Below are positions 1 to 8,938 of a DNA stretch of 64,000 nt, piece after piece (the stretch's first letter is position 1; each line of letters begins with the position of its first letter). The position numbers and the translations under genes were made by a program. Source of the stretch: Firmicutes bacterium HGW-Firmicutes-15 (lineage in GTDB: Bacteria; Bacillota; Syntrophomonadia; Syntrophomonadales; Syntrophomonadaceae); assembly GCA_002840245.1 (NCBI GenBank), contig PHAA01000001.1:86934-150933 (forward strand), written 5' to 3'. The notes under the pieces are model-generated. The model was not told the origin of the DNA. It searched no databases and saw nothing but the letters and a program-made list of their open reading frames with translations.

Positions 1-169
1 CATAATAAGGCGCGAATTTATTGTGGGATTTGACGAAATCGAGAATGTTCTGCTTACAGGCACCTGAGCAATAATCCATCTTCATAGTTTTAAGACTACC
101 ATTTTCCCATATGTGGATAGAAGTTTTTTTATCAGCACCTTGCTTTTTACAATAAGCACATCGAGTCAT
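1..169 (-). CDS. Small zinc-ribbon-like protein, partial at window edge
   Basis: I do not recognise this gene. Only its first 56 codons lie in the window; it runs off the left edge. The ATG at 169-167 has a GGGGTGA ribosome site five bases upstream. The product begins MTRCAYCKKQGADKK, and a second cysteine pair follows as DYCSGACKQ, so a CxxC...CxxxC arrangement could bind one zinc ion. That is inference from cysteine spacing only. It is divergent from glnS across a 386-base gap. A spurious ORF is possible, but cysteine spacing and ribosome site argue for a real gene. Confidence 0.6.
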   Translation of the reverse strand, partial: MTRCAYCKKQGADKKTSIHIWENGSLKTMKMDYCSGACKQNILDFVKSHNKFAPYY

Positions 170-555
170 TTGATCACCCCGCTTAATAATATATCTATGA
201 AGCATTATAACAGAATAATTCTATTTTCAAATGTATTTAGAGGGTATTCAGCTCGTTTCTCTCCTAATATTAAATGTTTACTGATATAGTTATTATATTC
301 AGTAAACATTTAGTTTTCATTGGTTTAATTATATAAAATTTTAAGAGGGATAGGATTCCCATAAAGGGGGGAGATCTTAGCAGGGGAAGGAATTTGACAC
401 TTCTAAATGAAAATGGTAAAAAAGAACGGAGGAAATGTTAGAATTCTCTTCTATAGGGAAACTTTATACTAAGCGCTATTTCACTTAAACGAGAGAACCT
501 GTCTGGCTGGACAGTAACGAGGATAGATAAGAAAAAGATAGAGGGAGACATCAGA
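170..555. other. Divergent intergenic region upstream of glnS
   Basis: No gene seen in 386 bases. It holds a 14-bp perfect inverted repeat at 271-312 and a candidate promoter for glnS (TTGACA at 394-399, TAAAAA at 417-422, 17-base spacer). I looked for a T-box and did not find the conserved GGTGGNACC antiterminator block. Confidence 0.5.
271..312. repeat. 14-bp perfect inverted repeat between divergent genes
   Basis: TAAATGTTTACTGA at 271-284 is perfectly complementary to 299-312, with a 14-base AT-rich loop. Because the flanking genes diverge, a terminator role is less likely than an operator or regulatory hairpin, but no cognate regulator is visible nearby. Confidence 0.55.
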
Positions 556-2277
556 ATGAACATGACCAACGCACCATTACCGACTAATTTTATACAAAAC
601 ATTATTAATGAAGATCTGAAAGCTAATAAAAACGGAGGGCGAGTGCATACCCGGTTTCCACCTGAACCAAATGGCTATCTACACATTGGACATGCCAAAG
701 CTATTTGTCTAAATTTTGGCCTGGCACTAGCCAACGGCGGCCTCTGTAATCTGCGTTTTGATGATACCAACCCCAGCAAAGAGGAAGTTGAATATGTAGA
801 ATCGATTCAATCAGATGTGAAATGGCTGGGATTTGATTGGGATGATCGGATGTTTTACGCATCAGACTATTTTGACAAACTTTATGAGTACACAGTTGAG
901 TTAATTAAAGCTGGTCAGGCTTATGTCTGCGATTTAAGTGCTCAGGAAATTAGACAATACCGTGGCACTTTAACGGAACCTGGGCAGGACAGTCCCTATC
1001 GAAATCGTTCTGTCGATGAGAATTTGGATTTATTTAAACGGATGAGGGCGGGGGAATTTTCAGACGGGGCTCGGGTACTGCGAGCGAAAATTGACATGGC
1101 ATCTCCAAATATTAATATGCGGGATCCGGTGCTTTATCGGATTTTACGGGCAACCCATCATCGAACTGGCGACAAGTGGTGTATTTACCCGATGTATGAC
1201 TATGCGCATCCGCTTTCGGATGCCATTGAGAACATTACTCATTCCGTGTGTACACTGGAATTTGCCGACCATCGTCCCTTGTATGATTGGGCCTTGGATC
1301 AGGTTAATTATTCACTGGAAGCGGATGGTCGTCCCCAGCAAATTGAGTTTGCTCGCCTAAATCTTACCTTTACCGTAATGAGCAAGCGTAAACTGCGGGA
1401 ATTGGTGGAGCATGGGTATGTGAGTGGTTGGGATGACCCGAGGATGCCTACGATATCTGGTTTGCGAAGACGGGGCTACACTCCGGAAGCCATTCGTGAC
1501 TTCTGTGATCGCATTGGGGTTGCCAAGCGGGATAGCATAGTGGACATTGCGCTGCTGGAGCATTGTATCCGGGAAGACTTAAACCTAAAGGGACCAAGGG
1601 TTATGGCAGTTTTACAACCTTTGCGGGTAATAATCGATAACTATCCCGAAGATCAGGTGGAATGGATGGATGCCGAAAATAATCCGGAGAATACGGAAAT
1701 GGGTTCGCGCAAGGTTCCGTTTTCTCGGGAGATATATATTGAACAGGAAGACTTTATGGAAGAACCTCCCAATAAAAAATTCTTTCGTTTGGCACCAGGC
1801 AGAGAAATACGGCTTAAGAGCGCCTATATAATCAAATGTGAGCGGGTGGTCAAGGATGAACAAACAGGTGCAATCCTAGAGCTGCATTGCAGTTATGACC
1901 CGGAAAGTCACAGCGGTGGAGCTACCAGTGGCCGTAAAATAAAAGGTACTTCCCATTGGGTTTCAGCTGCCCATGCACTTAAGGCCGAAGTTCGAATATA
2001 TGACCATCTCTTTGTAAGTGAAAACCCAGACGATGAAGGGGATGGCCTAGATTATAAAGCAAAGTTGAATCCGAATTCACTTCAAGTATTGACCGCATGC
2101 TTGGTTGAGCCAAGCCTGGCCGGGGCAACGCCCGGAAGCCGTTACCAATTCATGCGCCAAGGCTATTTCTGCGTTGATCCCATTGATACCTCGGAAAACC
2201 TGTTGGTATTCAATCGGGTTGTATCGTTGCGAGATACCTGGGCCAAAATTCAAAAAGGAAACGAACCCAGCACGTAA
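556..2277 (+). CDS. glnS: Glutaminyl-tRNA synthetase
   Basis: Class I aminoacyl-tRNA synthetase charging tRNA-Gln with glutamine directly. The product is 573 aa, against about 554 in E. coli. The N-terminal catalytic fold carries [16 protein letters not shown] (HIGH motif, about residues 35-50). VMSKRK near residue 275 is the KMSKS counterpart, followed by the GlnRS-type C-terminal beta-barrel. ATG at 556 is preceded by GAGGGAGA; ATG at 562 is an alternative. Most Firmicutes lack GlnRS and form Gln-tRNA with GatCAB, so this gene was probably acquired laterally. It stands alone, with its own terminator. Confidence 0.96.
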   Translation: MNMTNAPLPTNFIQNIINEDLKANKNGGRVHTRFPPEPNGYLHIGHAKAICLNFGLALANGGLCNLRFDDTNPSKEEVEYVESIQSDVKWLGFDWDDRMFYASDYFDKLYEYTVELIKAGQAYVCDLSAQEIRQYRGTLTEPGQDSPYRNRSVDENLDLFKRMRAGEFSDGARVLRAKIDMASPNINMRDPVLYRILRATHHRTGDKWCIYPMYDYAHPLSDAIENITHSVCTLEFADHRPLYDWALDQVNYSLEADGRPQQIEFARLNLTFTVMSKRKLRELVEHGYVSGWDDPRMPTISGLRRRGYTPEAIRDFCDRIGVAKRDSIVDIALLEHCIREDLNLKGPRVMAVLQPLRVIIDNYPEDQVEWMDAENNPENTEMGSRKVPFSREIYIEQEDFMEEPPNKKFFRLAPGREIRLKSAYIIKCERVVKDEQTGAILELHCSYDPESHSGGATSGRKIKGTSHWVSAAHALKAEVRIYDHLFVSENPDDEGDGLDYKAKLNPNSLQVLTACLVEPSLAGATPGSRYQFMRQGYFCVDPIDTSENLLVFNRVVSLRDTWAKIQKGNEPST

Positions 2278-2292
2278 GATTAAATAACCAGA

Positions 2293-2328
2293 AAACCCCA
2301 GTCAGATTCAGGACTGGGGTTTATTTTT
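2293..2328 (+). terminator. Rho-independent terminator of glnS
   Basis: Perfect 11-bp stem (AAACCCCAGTC at 2293-2303 with 2312-2322) and a run ATTTTT. It lies 16 bases after the glnS stop and may also serve the convergent ACT gene. Confidence 0.9.
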
Positions 2329-2348
2329 AAAACTGCAGGAAAAAATTT

Positions 2349-2597
2349 TTAGAGATTCATCGAGCTGACTGCCACACCATTAATGTTGAGTAGGTCGCTA
2401 GATATGCGTTGGACATCACTGGCGTCAGCATTCATAACGATAGCAATTAGTCCATCATTTTCGTCAGGAGCTGGAACTCCAAAACGTCCGATTATTTTGT
2501 TCCCGTAGTTGGTTAACACTTTTTGCACACTGCTGGCATGGTCATCCCGATCATCTACCCTGATTCCGATTATGTTTAGTTTATTAATAAGATTCAC
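2349..2597 (-). CDS. ACT-domain protein, TM1266/hydrogenase-system-regulator type
   Basis: Small single ACT-domain protein resembling the TM1266 family, often annotated as iron-only hydrogenase system regulator. The core reads NIIGIRVDD, then GRFGVPAPDENDGLIAIVMN, then LNINGVAVSS, matching the beta-alpha-beta pattern of that family. Ligand and exact role are unknown. The start is odd: the longest frame opens with GTG (2597-2595), but this overlaps the strong AGGAGG at 2602-2597. The only codon at normal spacing, 8 bases, is ATT at 2588-2586, which would give a 79-aa MNKLNIIGIRVDD product. No in-frame upstream start exists because TGA and TAG precede it. Confidence 0.8.
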   Translation of the reverse strand: MNLINKLNIIGIRVDDRDDHASSVQKVLTNYGNKIIGRFGVPAPDENDGLIAIVMNADASDVQRISSDLLNINGVAVSSMNL

Positions 2598-2972
2598 CTC
2601 CTATCAAGCATTAGCTTTAGCTTATCCAGGTAATTGCCGACCTATACAGACAAGGGACATTGACTATTGTTCAGCTAATTAAATCATTTGCCATCTAATA
2701 CCCGAATTTGTCAAAAAAGACTTGAAGGGTAAAGCTAGTAAGGGTGATTTGATGAGCATTTATAAAAAACACAGGCACTTTTTACAGTGAAAAGAACAGG
2801 GAATACAGGTATAATTACAGAAGTTATATAAAAGTTCGGTGCTAGTAAATATTAGCATGGGATTTCTAATGATTTTCACAGGAAACAATTGTCTTTTTGA
2901 TTATGTCGAAAAAAACAAATGAAATTAGGAGATTGTTATTATACTTATAGCCACAAAAGGAGCTTCACACTT
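2598..2972. other. Intergenic region upstream of walJ
   Basis: About 375 bases between the divergent ACT gene and walJ. AT-rich, with short frames lacking good ribosome sites. I see no structured RNA or convincing promoter pair. Confidence 0.4.
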
Positions 2973-3755
2973 ATGCAGCTACATATATTAGCCAGTGGCA
3001 GCACGGGCAACGCGGTCCTTATTGAAATGGGTGGGAGAAAAATATTAATTGATGCTGGAATTAGTGCGCGTCGTATTGAGCGAGGATTATCCGAAGTGGG
3101 CATCCAGACTGACAAATTGGACGGAGTATTAATAACCCATGAACATTCCGATCATATTAAGGGAATAGAAGTATTGGTAAGAAAGCATCATGTGCCAGTA
3201 TATGCCCGGCCCGCTACCTGGGGAGCAATGCGCGGGCGGGATAGGATTCCTCGGGAATACCGACGGGATCTGGGCGATAGTTTGGATATCGGGGCGATAA
3301 AAATTGTGCCCTTTGCTATTTCCCATGATGCGGTAGACCCAGTTGGGTTCTGTTTTTATTTTCAGCAACAGAAATGGGTGTTGGCAACCGATCTGGGGGT
3401 AGTTACCCCTAACGTAGAGGATGCTTTGGCCTACGCTGATGTGGCGATATTAGAATCCAACCATGATGTGGAGATGTTGCAGGCTGGTCCTTATCCCCAA
3501 TTCTTAAAACAGCGAATCAAAAGTAAGCTGGGCCATCTGTCCAACCATGATGCTGGGCAAATACTGGCCCGCACCCCCCGCCAGCGAGTCATGCAGGTAT
3601 TCCTGGCTCACTTAAGCCAGCAGAACAACCTGCCGCCTTTGGCGGAAAGGACGGTAAGAGAAGTCCTGCAAGAATTTGGCTGCGCAGTTGGGGAGGAAAT
3701 TATCCTTCACAGAACCTATCCTGATCGTACTATTAGTCTAGGAGCGGCAAAATAA
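2973..3755 (+). CDS. walJ: WalJ/YycJ-type metallo-beta-lactamase-fold hydrolase
   Basis: Metallo-beta-lactamase-fold protein of 260 aa in the YycJ/WalJ family, implicated in cell-wall and DNA-replication coordination in B. subtilis. It opens MQLHILASGSTGNAVLIE, typical of the family. The metal-binding THEHSDHIKG (HxHxDH) lies near residue 60, and further ligands lie in ISHDAV and in the C-terminal LAHLSQQNN. The frame extends 18 codons upstream, but ATG at 2973 has AAGGAG ten bases before it and matches the family start. The usual walRK neighbours are absent, so it appears to be a stand-alone unit. Confidence 0.9.
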   Translation: MQLHILASGSTGNAVLIEMGGRKILIDAGISARRIERGLSEVGIQTDKLDGVLITHEHSDHIKGIEVLVRKHHVPVYARPATWGAMRGRDRIPREYRRDLGDSLDIGAIKIVPFAISHDAVDPVGFCFYFQQQKWVLATDLGVVTPNVEDALAYADVAILESNHDVEMLQAGPYPQFLKQRIKSKLGHLSNHDAGQILARTPRQRVMQVFLAHLSQQNNLPPLAERTVREVLQEFGCAVGEEIILHRTYPDRTISLGAAK

Positions 3756-3768
3756 TACAGTTTTAAAA

Positions 3769-3798
3769 TAACTAGTTTATTTTTTGATAGTCCCTAAA
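3769..3798 (+). repeat. Solo MITE-type terminal repeat
   Basis: AACTAGTTTATTTTTTGATA followed by GTCCCTAA matches the right end of the 23506-23719 element and the left end at 19136 in inverse orientation. No partner end is found nearby, so this looks like a relic end between walJ and cls. Confidence 0.5.
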
Positions 3799-3824
3799 AG
3801 CAAGTAATACAGAGGGAGGTTATT

Positions 3825-5276
3825 ATGACCATAGCAAATACTAGCTTCCAGGTACTAAGCTATTTATTTCTTTTAAATATTATTCTGGCCCTAATAGTGG
3901 TGGGATTTGAACGTCGTAATCCCACTGCAACATTGAGCTGGCTCCTGGTAATGTTTTTCTTTCCAGGATTTGGCTTTGTATTGTATATGTTTCTGGGACA
4001 GGATCTTCGTAAAAAACGATTATTCTATATTAAGGAAGGTGAAGAACGGGAGCTTTATCCCCTGGTACAGCAACAGGGTGAGTATTTGCACAACAACCTG
4101 CTACAATTCAATGATGAGCGTATGAACGAATACAAGAATCTCATTCATCTGCACCTTAACAGCCAGGCGTTGTTTACTCAGGATAATAGCGTAGAGGTAT
4201 TTGATAATGGCAATGACCTTTTTCGGGAGTTAAAAGCTGGTTTGGAAAGGGCTCAGAAATACATACATATGGAATATTACATTATTCGCAACGATTCATT
4301 GGGAAAGGAAATCTTAGATTTGTTGACCCGTAAAGCCCGTTCTGGGGTGGAGGTAAAACTGCTTTATGATGGTATGGGATGTATGCACCTGCCCAGAAAA
4401 TTCTTCAAGCCTTTGATTGCAGTGGGGGGAAAGGTGGCCAGTTTTTTTCCTCCACTTTTGCCTTATTTTAACCTAAGATTCAACTACCGCAATCATCGCA
4501 AAATTTGCTTGATTGACGGAGAGGAAGGTTTTGTAGGGGGATTTAACATAGGCGATGAGTATCTGGGCAAATCCCCGGAGTTCGGGTACTGGAGGGATAC
4601 TCATTTGCGAATTAAAGGTAGTGCGCTGGATGAGATGGAATTAAGATTCCTTTTGGATTGGCGGTATGCTTCTCGTGATAATTTCATTGCTGATGCCAGG
4701 TATTTTCCGCACCGGACTGATCAGGGCCAAACCGGGATTCAAATCGTATCCAGCGGTCCGGATTCCAAATGGAGTGCGATTAAGCACGGTTACCTGAAGA
4801 TGATTAGTGGTGCCCGGCGAAATATCTATCTGCAGACGCCGTATTTTGTTCCTGACGACAGCATTTTGGAAGCTTTGAAAATTGCAGCCTTGTCCGGAAT
4901 AGAGGTTTGCCTAACTATTCCCGGTAAACCGGATCACTTTTTTGTACATTGGGCATCAATGTCATATGTGGGTGAATTGTTAGAGGCAGGGGTGCGGTGC
5001 TTTACCTACAACAGGGGCTTTATGCACAGCAAGGTGATTGTAACCGATGGCTTGATTAGTTCTGTAGGGACGGCCAACCTTGACATCAGGAGTTTCGAAC
5101 TTAATTTCGAGGTAAATGCTTTCATTTATGACGAAAAGGTTAGCCAGGAGTTGGAAGCCAGTTTTAAAAAAGATTTAGAGGCTTGTACTGAAATTACCAT
5201 GGAAGGCTACATGAGAAGGTCATTGTCAGTTAGAACTAAAGAAGCCTGTTGTCGTCTCCTGTCGCCGTTGCTATAG
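3825..5276 (+). CDS. cls: Cardiolipin synthase
   Basis: Membrane phospholipase-D-family cardiolipin synthase of 483 aa, condensing two phosphatidylglycerols into cardiolipin. Two N-terminal membrane helices (about residues 8-30 and 38-58) precede two catalytic HKD motifs: NHRKICLIDGEEGFVGGFN near residue 223 and HSKVIVTDGLISSVGTANLD near residue 400. Length is typical of the Firmicute ClsA type. ATG at 3825 has GAGGGAGG upstream. It is monocistronic and convergent with tetR. Confidence 0.95.
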   Translation: MTIANTSFQVLSYLFLLNIILALIVVGFERRNPTATLSWLLVMFFFPGFGFVLYMFLGQDLRKKRLFYIKEGEERELYPLVQQQGEYLHNNLLQFNDERMNEYKNLIHLHLNSQALFTQDNSVEVFDNGNDLFRELKAGLERAQKYIHMEYYIIRNDSLGKEILDLLTRKARSGVEVKLLYDGMGCMHLPRKFFKPLIAVGGKVASFFPPLLPYFNLRFNYRNHRKICLIDGEEGFVGGFNIGDEYLGKSPEFGYWRDTHLRIKGSALDEMELRFLLDWRYASRDNFIADARYFPHRTDQGQTGIQIVSSGPDSKWSAIKHGYLKMISGARRNIYLQTPYFVPDDSILEALKIAALSGIEVCLTIPGKPDHFFVHWASMSYVGELLEAGVRCFTYNRGFMHSKVIVTDGLISSVGTANLDIRSFELNFEVNAFIYDEKVSQELEASFKKDLEACTEITMEGYMRRSLSVRTKEACCRLLSPLL

Positions 5277-5313
5277 CGTGACAAGAGGATGATTGTCCTG
5301 TCCGCTTGTCACG
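5277..5313. repeat. REP-like palindrome between cls and tetR
   Basis: CGTGACAAG (5277-5285) pairs with CTTGTCACG (5305-5313), with inner AGGA/TCCT pairing. No T-run follows. It resembles the palindrome at 11927-11965 (AGCGTG..AAGAGGA..TCCT..CACGCT), suggesting a dispersed REP-like family; it may also terminate the convergent transcripts. Confidence 0.65.
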
Positions 5314-5314
5314 A

Positions 5315-5878
5315 TTACACCGGAATGAAAGGACTAAGTAAATATTTGCTTAACTGACGGGCGGTTTCTTCAAAGGTGAGGTTGTTGGTCAGGACAAAAT
5401 CAGGATTTAATACCGCCTGGATGGAAGACACGATTACCGCTGTAATAATACGGGGGTCTATTTCTTTGCTTAGGGCACTTTCACCGCTGCTGTTGATAAA
5501 TGCTAGGACGACTCGGATTCGGTTCATCCGAAACTGGTCAATCTTCTGCCATAGGTGAGGGTAGTGCTGCTTTAAATCATTAAGGCTCTGGGGGTTAGTT
5601 ACAAACTGGCCATTAATAAAAAGATATTGTAATAGCCCAGATAGAATCCGGGCAGGTTCTTTTTCACATTGCAGAATCCGATCAGCCTCACCTGCTACCT
5701 CAGCCATAAATGCATCAAGGGTTGCTTCGATAACTGCTTCCTTGCCCGGGAAGTAGCGGTAAAGAGTTCTTTTGCTAACTCCGGTGCGAGCGGCCAGCTC
5801 ATCCATATTAACATTGTGAAAACCATGTGCCCGGGATAAATCCCGGCAGGCCAAGATAATTCTTTCTTTAATATCCAT
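5315..5878 (-). CDS. TetR-family transcriptional regulator
   Basis: TetR-type repressor of 187 aa. The N-terminal helix-turn-helix reads MDELAARTGVSKRTLYRYF (about residues 23-42); the C-terminal ligand domain is divergent. The frame opens at a TTG (5884), but ATG at 5878-5876 sits nine bases after AAGGAG and is preferred. It is the last gene of the minus-strand hlyD/ABC efflux cluster and most likely controls it. The effector cannot be told from sequence. Confidence 0.88.
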   Translation of the reverse strand: MDIKERIILACRDLSRAHGFHNVNMDELAARTGVSKRTLYRYFPGKEAVIEATLDAFMAEVAGEADRILQCEKEPARILSGLLQYLFINGQFVTNPQSLNDLKQHYPHLWQKIDQFRMNRIRVVLAFINSSGESALSKEIDPRIITAVIVSSIQAVLNPDFVLTNNLTFEETARQLSKYLLSPFIPV

Positions 5879-5899
5879 TGGCAATCGCTCCTTGTCGCG

Positions 5900-7009
5900 C
5901 TACGCTATTTTCTTTTTAAACTTGAGAATACTGATGGTCAAAAAAATGAGTGAAAAGACCAGCAATACGGTTACCTGTCCCATTAGATATTGGTACCCTA
6001 TGCCTTTCAGTATAATGCCTCGGATAATATCCAGATAATAAGTCAACGGGATTATAGCACTCAGATAGTAGATGACACGGGGCATGGCGTCGCGGGGAAA
6101 TAGAAAACCGGACAATAGAATGCTGGGTAACATTACGAAGAAAGATAACTGGAAGGCCTGCATCTGGTTTTTCGCAATATTTGAAATCATTAAACCCAGC
6201 CCCAGAGATGCCGTAATAAAAAACAGGGTCAGGAGATATAACTGTAGGAGGCTTCCCCGTATCGGAACATCAAAAACCAGCACACCGACTAGTAGCGCTA
6301 CGGTTATCTGCATATAACCCATGACGATATAAGGAACAATTTTGCCAATCATCATCTCATAAGATTTAATCGGGGTTACCATCAGTTGTTCCAGGGTCCC
6401 GCGTTCCCGCTCCCGTACAATGGCTACCGCAGTAAGGATCATCATGGTTAGGGTAACGATGATGCCCAGGATTGCCGGGACCATATAGTAAGCGGTAATA
6501 CCATCTGGGTTATACCAAGGGCGAACCCGGATATCATAAGGGGCGCCGCTAAGGTGCATTTTATTGAATAAGACTTCCTGGGACTTTATGAGCCCGATGG
6601 AGTTAGCGATCGCGATAGCCTGGTTGGCCACCATATTATCACTAGCGTCCACGATAACCTGCAGCGGTGCGGATTCCCCTCGCCTAACATTATCAGCAAA
6701 GTCAGGTGGAAAAATGATTCCTACCTTAGCTTGACCGCTGTCAATGCTTTGGGTTACCCCGGCATAGCTGCTGGTTGAGTAGGTAATATCGAAGTAGCCC
6801 GACGCAGAGAAGGAGCCCAGCATATCTCGGCTTTCTGGGGATAAAGACTGATCGAAAACCACGGTTGAAATATGTTTAACCTCGGTTTGAATGGCATAAC
6901 CAAATAATAACAACTGTACCAACGGAATCATAAAAATCAGGGCCAGGGTCATACGATCCCGCGACATTTGCAGTATTTCCTTCTTCATTACCGCCAGGAT
7001 CCTGCTCAT
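5900..7009 (-). CDS. ABC-2 type exporter permease (YbhS/YbhR-like)
   Basis: Membrane permease of 369 aa. One N-terminal helix (near residues 20-40) and a large extracytoplasmic domain are followed by a cluster of about five helices containing the ABC-2 signature RERERGTLEQLMVTP. The frame extends 54 codons upstream, but that stretch overlaps the ATPase in another frame. ATG at 7009-7007 overlaps the ATPase stop as ATGA, showing translational coupling. With the two ATPases and HlyD protein it forms an exporter of the ybhFSR type; only one permease gene is present, so it may act as a homodimer. Substrate unknown. Confidence 0.9.
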   Translation of the reverse strand: MSRILAVMKKEILQMSRDRMTLALIFMIPLVQLLLFGYAIQTEVKHISTVVFDQSLSPESRDMLGSFSASGYFDITYSTSSYAGVTQSIDSGQAKVGIIFPPDFADNVRRGESAPLQVIVDASDNMVANQAIAIANSIGLIKSQEVLFNKMHLSGAPYDIRVRPWYNPDGITAYYMVPAILGIIVTLTMMILTAVAIVRERERGTLEQLMVTPIKSYEMMIGKIVPYIVMGYMQITVALLVGVLVFDVPIRGSLLQLYLLTLFFITASLGLGLMISNIAKNQMQAFQLSFFVMLPSILLSGFLFPRDAMPRVIYYLSAIIPLTYYLDIIRGIILKGIGYQYLMGQVTVLLVFSLIFLTISILKFKKKIA

Positions 7010-7930
7010 GCTCCCAACACCACCTTTTCTTTCTTTTTTGCCAGAGTTACAAACACATCTTCCAGAGTCGGCATGATCGGCCTGGGCCGAACACCGATAA
7101 AATCCTGCAGGGTAGGAATATCCGATTGTCCGTTCAGAAGGACATGAATGAAGGCGCCGTGCATACTGCATTCTCGGACAAAAGGTTGGGCTTCAATGTT
7201 TTCCAGTTGGTCCATAGGGTGCGGTAATTCCAGTTCTACCATCTGGCCGTGGATGATATTTTTTTTTTAGATTGTCGGGCGTATCTAGAGCCATTAATTT
7301 TCCATCAGACATAAAAGCAATTCGGTCGCAACGTTCGGCCTCATCCATGAAATGGGTGGTAACAATAACGGTAGTTCCCTGGTTGGACAAGTTTTGAATA
7401 ATATTAAAAAACTGTCGCCGGCTGGTGGGACTGACTCCGCTGGTAGGCTCATCGAGAAACACCAGGGCAGGGCGGGAGATAATCGCGCAGCATAAGGCTA
7501 AGCGCTGTTTCCAACCTACGCTGAGAGTTCCAACGAGCGAATTCTTCCGGTCAGCAATATCGGCAAGGTTAAGCATCTCGGCAATCCGCTCTGAGCGTTG
7601 ATGGCGAGGGAGGCTATAGATACCGGCATAGAAGGAGAGGTTATCTATAACGCTTAAATCCTCATAGAGGCTAAATTTTTGAGACATGTACCCGATATGG
7701 TTTTTGATCTTCTCTACTTCTCGCAAGAGGTCATAGCCGAGTACGGTAGCTTGTCCGGAACTGGGCTCCAGGATACCACACAGCATGCGAATAGCTGTGG
7801 ATTTGCCCGCTCCATTAGGCCCTAAAAAACCACAGACCTCACCAGGACGAATATTCAGCGTTAGCCTGTCCACCGCCGTAAATTTACCGAAGGCCCGGGT
7901 CAAGTCGTGGCTTGTTATGGCATATTCCAT
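7006..7930 (-). CDS. ABC exporter ATPase 2, reading frame broken at an A10 run
   Basis: ABC ATPase with Walker A GPNGAGKST, a signature-like LSVGWKQRLAL and Walker B ALVFLDEPTSGVSP, where the usual Asp after Walker B is Ser. The ATG-initiated frame (7930-7193) leaves the family sequence after DTPDNLKKK at a run of ten A (7268-7259) and stops at 7193. The expected C-terminal part, ending TLEDVFVTLAKKKEKVVLGA, continues in another frame to the stop at 7008-7006. Nine A would restore a 307-aa product matching its partner in length. This could be a mutation, a sequencing error, or transcriptional slippage. The conserved ATGA overlap with the permease argues the tail is still translated. Confidence 0.82.
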
Positions 7931-8838
7931 CAGACCACCTCTTTTTCAGCCAGGAGAACAAAAACGTCTTCCATTGAAGGAGAGACTTCGTTAATCGAGA
8001 CTAAGGTAATATTTTTCCCCTCCAGGTGTTTTACGATAGCTTCTGTTGCGTCTAAAACGTCATCTACCACTACTTGGTATTTATAACCGAAAAAAGAAAC
8101 ATCTAAGACTGGCAGCAGGTCATTAAGTATATAAGGATCTCGGACAACGGCTCTGACTTCCAGTATACGATGTCCGAAAGATTTTCTTAGCCCTGCGGGA
8201 GAATCATTGGCTTTAATTCGCCCCTCGTTGATAAAAGCTACTTGATTGCAAAGTTCCGCTTCATCCATATAGGCGGTTGAGACCATTACGGTCATACCTT
8301 CCCGATTCAAACTATATAGGATTTTCCAGAACTCTTTGCGCGATTCAGGGTCTACTCCGTAAGTCGGTTCGTCCAAAACCAGGAGTCGAGGTCTGGTAAT
8401 CAGGGCGCAGGTTAGAGCTAGCTTCTGTTTCATTCCTCCTGACAGATTATCGGCTAAGCGTTGTTTAAAATCACTCAGATTGGTTAGGGACAGTATCTCG
8501 TCAGCACGTTCCATGACAGTGTGCTTATCCAATTTATACATGGCGGCAAAGAAATCAATGTTTTCCATTATGGTCAGATCCCCGTATAAACTGAAGCGCT
8601 GAGGCATGTAACCCAGGTTTTCCTTAGCCTGTTCCATTTCCCCCGCAGAATATCCCGCTAAGCTTACTACTCCTTCATCCGGAGTTATCAATCCGCATAT
8701 CATACGCAAGAGGGTGGTTTTACCCGCTCCATCTGGCCCTACCAGCCCGAAAATGGTGCCTTCCTTTACATGTAAGTTGACTTGTTTGACCGCCTGCACC
8801 TGGCCAAAGGATTTACTCAAATCACTGGTAATAATCAC
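7930..8838 (-). CDS. ABC exporter ATPase 1
   Basis: ABC ATPase of 302 aa with Walker A GPDGAGKTT, signature LSGGMKQKLAL and Walker B LLVLDEPTYGVDP, plus a C-terminal DUF4162-like tail ending SPSMEDVFVLLAEKE. The longest frame starts at TTG 8853, but the ribosome site GGAGG lies inside those codons and is eight bases before GTG 8838-8836, which I take as start. Its stop overlaps the next ATPase start (TGATG). In E. coli YbhF the two ATPases are fused; here they are separate, coupled genes. Confidence 0.9.
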   Translation of the reverse strand: MIITSDLSKSFGQVQAVKQVNLHVKEGTIFGLVGPDGAGKTTLLRMICGLITPDEGVVSLAGYSAGEMEQAKENLGYMPQRFSLYGDLTIMENIDFFAAMYKLDKHTVMERADEILSLTNLSDFKQRLADNLSGGMKQKLALTCALITRPRLLVLDEPTYGVDPESRKEFWKILYSLNREGMTVMVSTAYMDEAELCNQVAFINEGRIKANDSPAGLRKSFGHRILEVRAVVRDPYILNDLLPVLDVSFFGYKYQVVVDDVLDATEAIVKHLEGKNITLVSINEVSPSMEDVFVLLAEKEVV

Positions 8839-8871
8839 TCCAATAACCTCCAAAGTCCCATGCCGGAATAT

Positions 8872-8900
8872 GTACCGCCCTCTGCGGGGGTGGTTACCTT
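8872..8900. repeat. Inverted repeat in hlyD-ATPase gap
   Basis: GTACCGCCC and GGGGGTGGTTAC form a near-perfect hairpin in the 100-base intercistronic gap. The GTACCGCC...TGGTTAC wording resembles the units at 63920-64000, so it may be a further relic of that repeat family, or a processing hairpin. Confidence 0.4.
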
Positions 8901-8938
8901 AATTGGGGTAAACAAGAGAAAGTCCCCTGCTCACCGGC

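Noticed and set aside
170..555. T-box or glutamine riboswitch before glnS
   Set aside because: No conserved antiterminator block or recognisable riboswitch core was found.
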